Shown here in pieces: positions 1 to 6,766 of a stretch of DNA of 6,766 bases (position 1 is the stretch's first letter; every line of letters begins with the position of its first letter). Source of the DNA: Candidatus Palibaumannia cicadellinicola (GTDB taxonomy: Bacteria > Pseudomonadota > Gammaproteobacteria > Enterobacterales > Enterobacteriaceae); the NCBI RefSeq assembly GCF_002855795.1, contig NZ_NJPO01000112.1, forward strand, positions 1 to 6,766, written 5' to 3'. A program made the translations under genes and the position numbers. The notes below the pieces were generated by a model. The model searched no databases. It was given only the letters and a program-made list of their open reading frames with translations, and had not been told where the DNA came from.

Positions 1-83
1 TTTTCTGGTATTATTAGCAAAAAGCTTAATTTATTGTGATAATAACAACACAGACAGCATATTTATCTCTATAATGAATTACC

Positions 84-986
84 ATGGTAAACTTCATCCA
101 TGAGCTAGAAGAAAGTAGCCGGTGTGTAGATGCTGCACTGAAGCGGTATCTATGCGCTCTTTCCAGTAAACAAACTAGACTAGTCCAAGCTATGCGCCAT
201 GGCACCCTTCGAGGAGGGAAACGGCTGCGACCGTTCCTAGTTTACCAAACAGGTAAGTTGTTTGACATAAAGCAAGAAAGCCTAGATGCTCCCGCCGCTG
301 CTATCGAGTGTATTCATGCTTATTCGCTTATTCATGATGATCTTCCAGCGATGGATAATGATGCACTGCGACGCGGTCAACCCACCTGTCATGTTCAATT
401 TGGTGAGACAACTGCTATCTTAGCTGGAGATGCATTGCATACCTTAGCGTTTACTATTCTAGCTAAGGCACCAATGCCGGCTGTTGCTACAGAAGAACGT
501 TTGAAAATGATCACTATTTTAGCGGAAGCTAGCGGGGCTGAGGGTATGTGTTTTGGCCAAGCTCTGGATTTAGAGTCAGAGAATAAACATGTGTCTGCTG
601 AAGTGCTAGAAACTATCCATCGTCATAAAACAGGTGCGCTAATTCGTGCGGCAGTGCACATGGGGGCGCTGGCAGCAGGAAACAAAAGTCAGCAAACACT
701 TGATTATCTTGATGGTTATGCTGCCGCTATAGGCCTAGCATTTCAAGTACAAGATGACATCTTAGATGTTATAGGAGATAGCAAAAGTATTGGTAAACAG
801 CAGGGTGCAGATAAGTTATTAGGTAAAAAAACTTATCCATCGCTGCTGGGATTAGATATGGCTCGAGCTAAAGCTCGAGATCTCTATAATAAATCTCTAG
901 CATTCTTAGAAGAGATTGATGCAATCGGATATAATACTAGCATGTTAGTGAAACTAGCGCGCTATATAATTGAACGTAAAAAATAA
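84..986 (+). CDS. ispA: (2E,6E)-farnesyl diphosphate synthase
   Basis: This enzyme condenses IPP with DMAPP and then with geranyl diphosphate to give farnesyl diphosphate, the C15 precursor of undecaprenyl phosphate and of quinone side chains; it acts in the cytoplasm. The 300-residue product matches E. coli IspA (299 aa, recalled) over its whole length. Visible motifs are GGKRLRP (44-50), the first Asp-rich motif DDLPAMD (85-91), HKTG (181-184) and the second Asp-rich motif DDILD (224-228). The acidic run after the first motif reads DNDA where E. coli has DDDD, but the metal-binding Asp residues remain. The ATG at 84 gives the family length although no clear Shine-Dalgarno precedes it. An A7 run at 825-831 lies in the coding region without breaking the frame. 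dxs follows 36 bases downstream, as in E. coli, so the two are probably one operon. Identification is secure. Confidence 0.97.
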   Translation: MVNFIHELEESSRCVDAALKRYLCALSSKQTRLVQAMRHGTLRGGKRLRPFLVYQTGKLFDIKQESLDAPAAAIECIHAYSLIHDDLPAMDNDALRRGQPTCHVQFGETTAILAGDALHTLAFTILAKAPMPAVATEERLKMITILAEASGAEGMCFGQALDLESENKHVSAEVLETIHRHKTGALIRAAVHMGALAAGNKSQQTLDYLDGYAAAIGLAFQVQDDILDVIGDSKSIGKQQGADKLLGKKTYPSLLGLDMARAKARDLYNKSLAFLEEIDAIGYNTSMLVKLARYIIERKK

Positions 987-1022
987 ATGATGCTGTTTTT
1001 ATACCCCAAGTATGAACATCCC

Positions 1023-2888
1023 ATGAGCTTTGATACACAAAAGTATCCAACACTTGCCCTGGTGGATAATCCAATTAAGTTACGTTTGTTACCTCAAGAA
1101 AGTCTGCTAGCACTGTGTGATGAGCTACGTCAATTTCTACTCGCTAGCGTTAGTCGCTCAAGCGGCCATTTTGCATCAGGGCTTGGCACCGTAGAACTGA
1201 CCGTAGCTTTGCATTATGTCTATAACACCCCTTTTGACCATATTATTTGGGATATCGGTCATCAAGCATATCCACATAAAATTATTACTGGTCGCAAAAA
1301 TAGTATTACTACCATACGTCAGCGTAATGGGTTACATCCATTTCCATGGCGCGGAGAAAGCGAATACGACACGCTATCGGTTGGCCACTCCTCGACCTCC
1401 ATTAGTGCTGGTCTGGGTATGGCTGTGGCAGCAGCATATGAAGACCTTGCTAGAAAAACGGTGTGCGTTATAGGTGATGGCGCGATTACAGCTGGTATGG
1501 CTTTTGAAGCAATGAATCACGCTGGCGACATTAAATATGATTTGCTTGTGGTACTAAACGACAACGAAATGTCTATTTCAGAAAACGTCGGCGCGTTAAA
1601 CAACCACCTAGCACGGATTTTATCCGGCAAGTGTTATTTGACACTCCGTGAAGGTGGTAAAAAAGTACTGTATGGTATTCCCCCTATCAAAGAGCTAGTC
1701 AAACGTACCAAAGAGCACATAAAGGGTATAATAGTACCCGGCGGAACGTTATTTGAGGAGCTTGGGTTCAATTATATTGGCCCGGTGGATGGCCATGATG
1801 TTCAGGGTCTAGTACAAACACTAAATAATATGCGCAGTATGACAGGCCCTCAATTACTACATATCATTACCAAGAAAGGGCGTGGTTACGCTCCAGCTGA
1901 AAAAGATCCTATTACTTGGCACGCGGTACCTAAGTTTGACCCGGTAATAGGTACGCTGCCTAAAAACTGTGGCAGGTGTCCAACTTATTCGGTTATTTTC
2001 GGCGACTGGCTATGCACCACTGCAGCTAGTGACGATAAGTTAATGGCCATAACCCCTGCTATGCGCGAAGGCTCCGGTATGGTTGATTTTTCCCGTCAAT
2101 TTCCCCGACAATATTTTGATGTAGCTATTGCTGAGCAGCATGCGGTAACCTTTGCAGCTGGTTTAGCTATTAGTGGCTACAATCCCATTGTAGCCATTTA
2201 TTCTACTTTTCTGCAACGTGCCTATGATCAAGTGATCCACGACGTAGCAATCCAGAACCTACCAGTGCTATTTGCCATTGATAGAGGCGGCGTAGTAGGT
2301 GCTGATGGCGAAACTCATCAGGGTGCTTTTGATCTTTCCTACCTGCGTTGTATACCAAATATGGTTATCATGACGCCAAGTAATGAGAACGAATGCCGGC
2401 AGATGTTACATACTGGGTATCATTATCACGGCGGTCCTAGTGCCGTACGTTACCCACGTGGTAATGGCCCCGGGGTGACATTCAGTGCACTGAGAAAATT
2501 ACCGCTTGGTAAGGGTGTAGTGCGCCGCCAAGGCGTAAATATTGCGATTCTCAATTTTGGTACTTTGCTCGCGCAGGCAGAGGAAGTGGCCAAGACCCTA
2601 GATGCTACTCTAGTAGACATGCGTTTCGTCAAACCACTAGATACTGGGTTAATAACCCAGCTGGCCGCTAGCCATAAAGCATTCGTTACGCTGGAAGAAA
2701 ACGCCATAATAGGTGGTGCGGGAAGCGGAGTGAATGAATATATCATGCGACAACGGTTACTCGTGCCAGTTTTAAATATTGGTTTACCAGATTATTTTAT
2801 ACCGCAGGGTAGCCAGGAGGAGATTCTCGCGGATCTCCATCTCAATAGTTACGGGATTCTTCAGCAGATTGAGAAATGGTTGAGCTAA
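1023..2888 (+). CDS. dxs: 1-deoxy-D-xylulose-5-phosphate synthase
   Basis: Dxs is a cytoplasmic thiamine diphosphate enzyme that condenses pyruvate with glyceraldehyde 3-phosphate to form DXP, the entry step of the MEP isoprenoid pathway. The 621-residue product aligns with E. coli Dxs (620 aa) throughout. His49, the cofactor motif GDG (151-153) with Asn181, the catalytic Glu371 in [10 protein letters not shown], Tyr393, Arg399, Arg421, Asp428, His432 and Arg479 are all present. After about position 240 numbering is one higher than in E. coli because of an extra Gly in VPGGTLFEE. The frame is open from an ATG at 987, directly after the ispA stop. I chose the ATG at 1023 because it begins [13 protein letters not shown] exactly as in E. 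coli; the 12 extra residues have no counterpart. No strong Shine-Dalgarno precedes either start, so coupling to ispA translation is plausible. Confidence 0.97.
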   Translation: MSFDTQKYPTLALVDNPIKLRLLPQESLLALCDELRQFLLASVSRSSGHFASGLGTVELTVALHYVYNTPFDHIIWDIGHQAYPHKIITGRKNSITTIRQRNGLHPFPWRGESEYDTLSVGHSSTSISAGLGMAVAAAYEDLARKTVCVIGDGAITAGMAFEAMNHAGDIKYDLLVVLNDNEMSISENVGALNNHLARILSGKCYLTLREGGKKVLYGIPPIKELVKRTKEHIKGIIVPGGTLFEELGFNYIGPVDGHDVQGLVQTLNNMRSMTGPQLLHIITKKGRGYAPAEKDPITWHAVPKFDPVIGTLPKNCGRCPTYSVIFGDWLCTTAASDDKLMAITPAMREGSGMVDFSRQFPRQYFDVAIAEQHAVTFAAGLAISGYNPIVAIYSTFLQRAYDQVIHDVAIQNLPVLFAIDRGGVVGADGETHQGAFDLSYLRCIPNMVIMTPSNENECRQMLHTGYHYHGGPSAVRYPRGNGPGVTFSALRKLPLGKGVVRRQGVNIAILNFGTLLAQAEEVAKTLDATLVDMRFVKPLDTGLITQLAASHKAFVTLEENAIIGGAGSGVNEYIMRQRLLVPVLNIGLPDYFIPQGSQEEILADLHLNSYGILQQIEKWLS

Positions 2889-2907
2889 TTTACTTCGTAC
2901 GGCTAAT

Positions 2908-2911
2908 AGGA
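2908..2911 (+). promoter_or_regulatory. Shine-Dalgarno (AGGA) of the argS leader ORF
   Basis: AGGA lies five bases before ATG 2917. It stands out because ispA, dxs, murJ and acpS all lack a clear Shine-Dalgarno. It overlaps an in-frame TAG (2907-2909) that closes the argS frame upstream, so it cannot serve an N-terminally extended ArgS from an ATG. Confidence 0.4.
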
Positions 2912-2916
2912 ACAAA

Positions 2917-2973
2917 ATGACTCAATTTTGCGCTTTTCTCTACCATGTAACAATACATCAGGTATCTCTGTGA
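2917..2973 (+). CDS. Possible 18-codon leader ORF coupled to argS
   Basis: A mini-ORF in the dxs-argS spacer starts at ATG 2917, five bases after an AGGA (2908-2911), one of the better Shine-Dalgarno sequences in the window. It encodes [18 protein letters not shown] and ends in a TGA (2971-2973) that overlaps the argS GTG (2970-2972) as GTGA, a layout typical of translational coupling. The peptide has no arginine codon, so classical arginine attenuation is unlikely. It resembles no family I know. It may be a regulatory leader, a way to deliver ribosomes to a weak GTG start, or chance. No homology supports it. Confidence 0.35.
   Translation: MTQFCAFLYHVTIHQVSL
2960..2962 (+). promoter_or_regulatory. 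Ribosome binding site (AGG) supporting the GTG start of argS
   Basis: AGG sits seven bases before GTG 2970, normal spacing. It supports GTG 2970 over the in-frame TTG at 2928, which would add 14 residues that have no counterpart in E. coli ArgS. The core is only three bases, so this start may also depend on coupling with the upstream mini-ORF. Confidence 0.5.
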
Positions 2974-4709
2974 ATATTAACATACTTATTTCTGAAAAAG
3001 TTAATCAAGCAATGCTGGCCGTAGGTGCTCCAGCTCACTGTAAAGCACAGGTACGACAATCAGTCAACACAAAGTTTGGTGATTATCAAGTCAATGGCCT
3101 CATGGCTGCCGCCAAACAACTAGGAGTACCATCGAATCAGTTAGCTAAAAAAGTAATTAGTATGCTTAATTTAGATGGCATAGCGCGCAGCGTAGATATT
3201 GCGGGTCCAGGTTTTATTAATATTGTTCTGGATTCACAGTGGCTTGCGACACAAATAGCTATTGCCCTAGCTTCGCCGCGGCTAGGTATCTTACCGTACT
3301 CTCCTCAGACCATTGTGGTAGACTACTCTTCTCCTAATGTTGCGAAAGAGATGCACGTTGGCCATCTTCGTTCTACCATTATCGGCGACGCATCAGCGCG
3401 TATCTTAGAATTTTTGGGCCATAACGTTATCCGAGCTAATCATATTGGTGATTGGGGTACTCATTTTGGCATGCTGATAGCATATCTTGAAAAAGTAGAG
3501 TACGGTGGTGAGTCAGAAATAAAGCTATCCAGTCTGGACAACTTCTACCGTAAGGCTAAAAATAATTTTGATCGAGATCCTGATTTTGCTCAGAAAGCAC
3601 GCAATTACGTAGTGAAATTACAGTCCGGTGATTCCTATTGCCTCCAGATGTGGCGCAAGTTAGTAAATATAACTATCGTGCAAAATCAGAAGATTTATGA
3701 TCGGCTTAATATTACGTTGTCCCAAGATAATGTCATGGGCGAAAGCATGTACAATAATATGTTACCAGGTATTGTAGCTGATTTAAAAGCTAAAGGTCTG
3801 GCAGTAGAAAAAGCGGGAGCAACCCTAGTTTTCCTTAATGAATGTAAAAATAAAGAGGGAAAACCTATGGGCGTTATTATTCAAAAAACAGACGGAGCTT
3901 ATCTCTATACCACCACAGATATTGCATGTGCAAAATACCGTTATGAAACGCTAAAAGCGGATAGAATCATCTATTATATTGACTCTCGCCAGCATCAGCA
4001 TTTACTGCAAGTCTGGACTATCGTGCGCAAAGCAGGTTATATTCCAGAAACTGTCTTGTTAGAACACCATATGTTTGGCATGATACTAGGTCAGAACAGA
4101 AAACCTTTCAAAACCAGGGAAGGAGTAACCATTAAGCTAAATGACCTGCTGGATGAAGCGCTGAAACGCGCACGATCCCTAATTTTGAGCAAACATATTA
4201 ATGTAGATGATATCAATATCGTTGAGTTAGAACGATTAGCGCAAGTAATCAGCATAGGCGCGGTGAAATATGCTGAACTATCAAAAAATCGTACAAGCAA
4301 CTATATATTCAACTGGGACGAGATGCTCAGTTTTGATGGTAATACTGCACCATATATACAATATGCTTATACACGTATAAGGTCTATATTTAAGCGCAGT
4401 GCTTTGAATGAGCAACTGTTTACCGGACATATCTCTCTAGAAGATGAACAAGAACATTTACTGGCTGTGCGTCTACTACAATATCAGGAAACAATTGCCA
4501 TTGTGGCACGCGATGGTACGCCACATGTCTTATGTGCCTATTTGTATAATTTAGCTGTACTATTTTCGTCGTTCTATGAAAATTACCCCATACTCAATGC
4601 TAACAGTGATAAACAGCGTCAAAGCCGTTTACAGCTAGCGCTTCTGACCTCACGAACGCTGCAACAAGGCCTGAATTTATTAGGTATCGATACGGTAGAA
4701 AGGATGTAA
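2970..4709 (+). CDS. argS: Arginyl-tRNA synthetase
   Basis: ArgS is a cytoplasmic class I aminoacyl-tRNA synthetase that attaches arginine to tRNA-Arg with ATP and is essential for translation. From GTG 2970 the product has 579 residues (E. coli: 577) and begins (M)[14 protein letters not shown], matching E. coli MNIQALLSEKVRQAM. Order of parts: N-terminal Add1 domain with FGDYQ.NG (36-43) and AGPGFIN (78-84); catalytic Rossmann domain with the HIGH-type signature HVGH (129-132); [18 protein letters not shown] (311-328) and DSRQHQHL (338-345); the segment KPFKTREG (378-385), which stands where a KMSKS loop would be, since ArgRS enzymes of this type lack a canonical one; then the C-terminal helical anticodon-binding DALR domain (about 455-579), ending GIDTVERM. 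Its neighbour dxs is not the E. coli one, so this locus is rearranged. The only alternative in-frame start upstream is TTG 2928. Confidence 0.97.
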   Translation: MNINILISEKVNQAMLAVGAPAHCKAQVRQSVNTKFGDYQVNGLMAAAKQLGVPSNQLAKKVISMLNLDGIARSVDIAGPGFINIVLDSQWLATQIAIALASPRLGILPYSPQTIVVDYSSPNVAKEMHVGHLRSTIIGDASARILEFLGHNVIRANHIGDWGTHFGMLIAYLEKVEYGGESEIKLSSLDNFYRKAKNNFDRDPDFAQKARNYVVKLQSGDSYCLQMWRKLVNITIVQNQKIYDRLNITLSQDNVMGESMYNNMLPGIVADLKAKGLAVEKAGATLVFLNECKNKEGKPMGVIIQKTDGAYLYTTTDIACAKYRYETLKADRIIYYIDSRQHQHLLQVWTIVRKAGYIPETVLLEHHMFGMILGQNRKPFKTREGVTIKLNDLLDEALKRARSLILSKHINVDDINIVELERLAQVISIGAVKYAELSKNRTSNYIFNWDEMLSFDGNTAPYIQYAYTRIRSIFKRSALNEQLFTGHISLEDEQEHLLAVRLLQYQETIAIVARDGTPHVLCAYLYNLAVLFSSFYENYPILNANSDKQRQSRLQLALLTSRTLQQGLNLLGIDTVERM

Positions 4710-4728
4710 ATCAATATACGCGCTTTTT

Positions 4729-6279
4729 TTAGTTTAAGTTGTTTAGGTTAGAGAACGGAACAAAATCTCGTGGTCGGAACCCAGCCAGCCTAAGTGCTGT
4801 CAAGTAAAATATCATCCCTACTACTATTACGGCAATCAAACGAAGTAGACGCCAAGTCATACTACCTTGAGCCCAGTCAGGCATAATTATTAGCAATACC
4901 ACTAGTGCTACCGCCATCACACTGACGGTAAATATTAAACGCAAGAAAAATTTAAGCCAGCCAGGTTGTGGCTGAAATAGTTTTTGTCGACGTAACTGCC
5001 AGTACAGCAAGCTAGCGTTCAAACAGGCTCCTAGTCCAATAGAGAGTGATAGCCCAGCATGTTTTAGTGGACCAATAAAAGTTACATTCATTAATTGTGT
5101 GATAATAATGGTGATAATTGCTAATTGTACCGGAGTTTTGATGTTTTGACGTGAATAGAAACCCGGTGCCAGAACTTTCACTAACATTAAACCAATAAGT
5201 CCAACTGAATATGCTAACAGCGCACGCTGAGTCATCATAGCATCAAAGGATGAAAAATTATTATACTGAAATAACGCTACTGTCAGGGGTTTGGCAAGAA
5301 TAGCGAGCGCAACAGAACTTGGCAACGCGAGCAAAAAACAAAGACGGAGTCCCCAATCCAGTAACAGGGAGAATTCTACATTGTTCCCTTTGAAAACACT
5401 ACGCGACAGCGATGGTAGTAAAATAGTACCTAACGCTACTCCTAATACACCAGAAGGAAACTCCATAAGCCGATCTGCATAATAGATCCATGATACCGAA
5501 CCTGACACTAAGAAAGATGCGAAAATGGTATTAATGATTAATGAAATTTGGCTCACGGAGACCCCGATCAGTGCTGGTCCCATAACCTGTAACACTCGCC
5601 ATACACCAGCATCTCGAAATTGTAAGCGCGGCATAACTAACAGGCCTATTTTGTTTAAGTACGGCAACTGATAGCACAATTGCAGTATTCCTCCTACTAC
5701 TACTGCCCAAGCTAGCGCCATAATTGGTGGATGAAAACACTCCGCTGCCAGAAGAGCAAATACTATCATGCTAACGTTAAGTAACGTCGGAACAAAAGCA
5801 GGTACTAAAAATTGGTTCCAAGCATTAAGGATCGCTCCCACCAGCGATGTCATGGAGATAAGTAGAATATAGGGAAAAGTTACACGTGATAGCGATGATG
5901 TCAAAGCAAACTTTTCTGGGATGTCGCTAAAGCCTGGTGCAGTAATTTTTATCACCCATGGGGCACCCAGTATACCGGCTATAGTAACTAGCATCAGTGT
6001 CAGTGTTAGCATACCAGCGATATAGGCAATAAAAGAGCGTGTTGCCTCTTTTGCCTGATGGCTTTTATACTCGGCCAAAATAGGCACAAATGCCTGAGAA
6101 AAAGCACCTTCTGCAAAAATACGCCGCAACAAATTGGGTAATTTGAATGCGACAAAAAACGCATCTGTTGCCATCCCTGCACCGAATACTCGGGCAATAA
6201 TTATATCTCTGGCAAAACCCAAGACGCGTGAAAACATAGTTATGCAACTAACAGCAGCGAATGCTTTTAATAAACTCAT
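4729..6279 (-). CDS. murJ: Lipid II flippase MurJ (MviN)
   Basis: MurJ is an inner-membrane MOP-superfamily protein that moves lipid II, the peptidoglycan precursor on its undecaprenyl carrier, to the periplasmic face. The 516-residue product aligns with E. coli MurJ (511 aa) and is strongly hydrophobic, consistent with the family's 14 membrane segments. Residues important in E. coli keep their numbering: Ser17, Arg18, Arg24, Ala29, Asp39, Arg52, Arg270 and Glu273, with [20 protein letters not shown] (45-64) and [20 protein letters not shown] (269-288) intact. I chose ATG 6279 because [11 protein letters not shown] matches E. coli MNLLKSLAAVS; the frame stays open to a TTG at 6303 that would add eight unsupported residues. 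The tail NLNNLN runs slightly past the E. coli end. No strong Shine-Dalgarno is visible. The gene lies 82 bases downstream of acpS on the same strand, so cotranscription is possible, and it converges on argS. Intact MurJ implies that lipid II is still made. Confidence 0.97.
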   Translation of the reverse strand: MSLLKAFAAVSCITMFSRVLGFARDIIIARVFGAGMATDAFFVAFKLPNLLRRIFAEGAFSQAFVPILAEYKSHQAKEATRSFIAYIAGMLTLTLMLVTIAGILGAPWVIKITAPGFSDIPEKFALTSSLSRVTFPYILLISMTSLVGAILNAWNQFLVPAFVPTLLNVSMIVFALLAAECFHPPIMALAWAVVVGGILQLCYQLPYLNKIGLLVMPRLQFRDAGVWRVLQVMGPALIGVSVSQISLIINTIFASFLVSGSVSWIYYADRLMEFPSGVLGVALGTILLPSLSRSVFKGNNVEFSLLLDWGLRLCFLLALPSSVALAILAKPLTVALFQYNNFSSFDAMMTQRALLAYSVGLIGLMLVKVLAPGFYSRQNIKTPVQLAIITIIITQLMNVTFIGPLKHAGLSLSIGLGACLNASLLYWQLRRQKLFQPQPGWLKFFLRLIFTVSVMAVALVVLLIIMPDWAQGSMTWRLLRLIAVIVVGMIFYLTALRLAGFRPRDFVPFSNLNNLN

Positions 6280-6345
6280 AATATTATTTTGTACTGTTCC
6301 CAATAAGGAACTATATCTCAGCTAGTTTTGGCAACTATATGATTA

Positions 6346-6362
6346 ATTCATTGATAATGAAT
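6346..6362. repeat. Small AT-rich inverted repeat after acpS
   Basis: ATTCATT, a three-base GAT loop, then AATGAAT form a perfect 7-bp inverted repeat. It starts at the acpS TGA stop codon (6364-6362), whose last base belongs to the stem. In the minus-strand transcript the hairpin would form right after acpS, but the stem has one G-C pair and no U-run follows, so it does not look like an intrinsic terminator. It could slow 3' decay of the acpS message or be chance in AT-rich spacer DNA. Confidence 0.3.
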
Positions 6363-6742
6363 CATCTCTCAAATATAACTATAGCACAAGCATAATGACG
6401 TTCATCAGACAACGTTACATGCATACTAGTGATACTGCGTTGACCAGCTAGTTGGGCTGCCTGCTCATGCAGCCGTAATTGAGGTTTTCCTCGCGAATCA
6501 TTGAAGACCTCAAATTGGACAAACGTCAGACCATTACCAAGACCTGTACCTAAAGCCTTAGCTGCCGCTTCTTTAACTGCAAAGCGTTTAGCTAGAAAAC
6601 GTATCCGCTGATTATGTTTGCGATATTGCTTCCACTCAGCTTGACTTAAAATACGACAGGCAAAACGTTCGCCATAGTGCACTAAAGCAGCTTCAATACG
6701 TGCAATTTCGACAATATCAATACCTATACCTAGAATAGCCAT
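6362..6742 (-). CDS. acpS: Holo-[acyl-carrier-protein] synthase
   Basis: AcpS transfers 4'-phosphopantetheine from coenzyme A to apo-acyl carrier protein, making the carrier active for fatty acid and lipid A synthesis; it acts in the cytoplasm, as a trimer in characterised homologues. The 126-residue product has exactly the E. coli length. It shows the N-terminal motif GIDIVEI (7-13) with metal-binding Asp9, the second signature [20 protein letters not shown] (48-67) with Glu58, FEVFND (77-82), and the C-terminal [14 protein letters not shown] (107-120). The ATG at 6742 is fixed by the match to E. coli [18 protein letters not shown]. No Shine-Dalgarno precedes it. Instead its first base is the last base of a TAA closing another frame, the TAATG overlap that joins pdxJ and acpS in E. 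coli, so translation is probably coupled. Having murJ downstream is not the E. coli arrangement. Confidence 0.97.
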   Translation of the reverse strand: MAILGIGIDIVEIARIEAALVHYGERFACRILSQAEWKQYRKHNQRIRFLAKRFAVKEAAAKALGTGLGNGLTFVQFEVFNDSRGKPQLRLHEQAAQLAGQRSITSMHVTLSDERHYACAIVIFER

Positions 6743-6766
6743 TAGCGGCGGGGAAGGTATAAATTT
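6742..6766 (-). CDS. 3' end of an upstream gene, possibly pdxJ (partial)
   Basis: On the minus strand a frame enters from the right edge and reads NLYLPRR before a TAA (6744-6742) that shares one base with the acpS ATG. In E. coli the gene here is pdxJ (pyridoxine 5'-phosphate synthase), with the same one-base TAATG overlap and a C-terminus reading RLMLEARG. The L-x-L pattern and late Arg are compatible with a diverged PdxJ tail, but seven residues cannot identify a gene. era, another gene of the same E. coli cluster, or a chance frame are alternatives. Confidence 0.35.

Noticed and set aside
70..75. Perfect TATAAT, a candidate -10 box for ispA
   Set aside because: No acceptable -35 hexamer lies 16-18 bases upstream (the sequence there is AACACA), there is no extended -10 TG, and transcription would start about two bases before the ispA ATG. 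Chance is likely in AT-rich DNA.
1..103. Open frame from the left edge to a TGA at 101-103, overlapping ispA, as a possible xseB tail
   Set aside because: xseB precedes ispA in E. coli, but the translation shows no convincing match to the XseB C-terminus, and the other two frames stop at 15-17 and 37-39. Too short to call.
825..831. A7 tract in ispA as a programmed slippage site or frameshift
   Set aside because: The frame is intact on both sides and matches IspA (GKKTYP). Poly-A slippage is known in AT-rich symbionts, but nothing here shows it is used.
2450..2746. 98-codon minus-strand ORF inside dxs
   Set aside because: It lies wholly opposite a strongly conserved part of dxs, has no ribosome binding site or recognisable domain, and is best explained as a shadow of dxs codon use.
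4710..4730. T7 run after CGCGC downstream of argS, as an intrinsic terminator
   Set aside because: No GC-rich stem can be formed before the T-run, and the run overlaps the murJ stop codon. It would need experimental 3' end mapping.
6296..6311. GTTCC-CAATAA-GGAAC inverted repeat in the murJ leader
   Set aside because: The stem is only 5 bp with a 6-base loop and does not extend; it matches no operator I know.
6280..6361. Promoter for murJ in the acpS-murJ spacer (TATAGT preceded by TTCATT at 16 bases)
   Set aside because: The -35 match is poor (TTCATT against TTGACA), and the other TTGCCA has wrong spacing. Transcription from upstream of acpS is equally possible.

Overview
The window looks like chromosomal housekeeping DNA from a gammaproteobacterium of the Enterobacterales, probably a host-restricted insect endosymbiont with a reduced genome. 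The evidence is this. All five complete proteins resemble their Escherichia coli counterparts closely and almost without gaps, as judged from recalled sequences. Base composition is moderately AT-rich (roughly 40-45% GC by eye). Shine-Dalgarno signals are mostly weak. The genes come from loci that lie far apart in free-living relatives but sit side by side here. Mealybug gamma-symbionts and Sodalis-allied symbionts would fit, but I cannot name a species from this stretch.

Layout, left to right. Bases 1-83 are a short leader with no recognisable gene. ispA (84-986) and dxs (1023-2888) follow on the plus strand and keep the enterobacterial ispA-dxs order. An 81-base spacer then holds an 18-codon mini-ORF with a good ribosome binding site; its stop overlaps the GTG start of argS (2970-4709, plus strand). 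argS converges on murJ (4729-6279, minus strand), with only 19 bases between the two stop codons. Upstream of murJ on the minus strand, after an 82-base spacer, lies acpS (6362-6742). Its ATG overlaps by one base the stop of another reading frame that enters from the right edge, as pdxJ does in E. coli. No gene-free stretch exceeds 83 bases. I see no tRNA, rRNA, CRISPR array, insertion sequence or convincing terminator.

How the genes fit together (inference). Dxs makes DXP, which feeds the MEP isoprenoid pathway, and IspA makes farnesyl diphosphate. Farnesyl diphosphate is the precursor of undecaprenyl phosphate, the carrier on which lipid II is built, and MurJ flips lipid II to the periplasm. 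Keeping these three genes suggests the cell still makes some peptidoglycan. AcpS activates acyl carrier protein for fatty acid synthesis, and ArgS charges tRNA-Arg. All catalytic residues I could place are intact and no gene is frameshifted.

I found no undescribed system. The observations most worth checking are the coupled mini-ORF before argS and the convergent argS/murJ junction, which has the orientation expected if a flagellar island between them was deleted.
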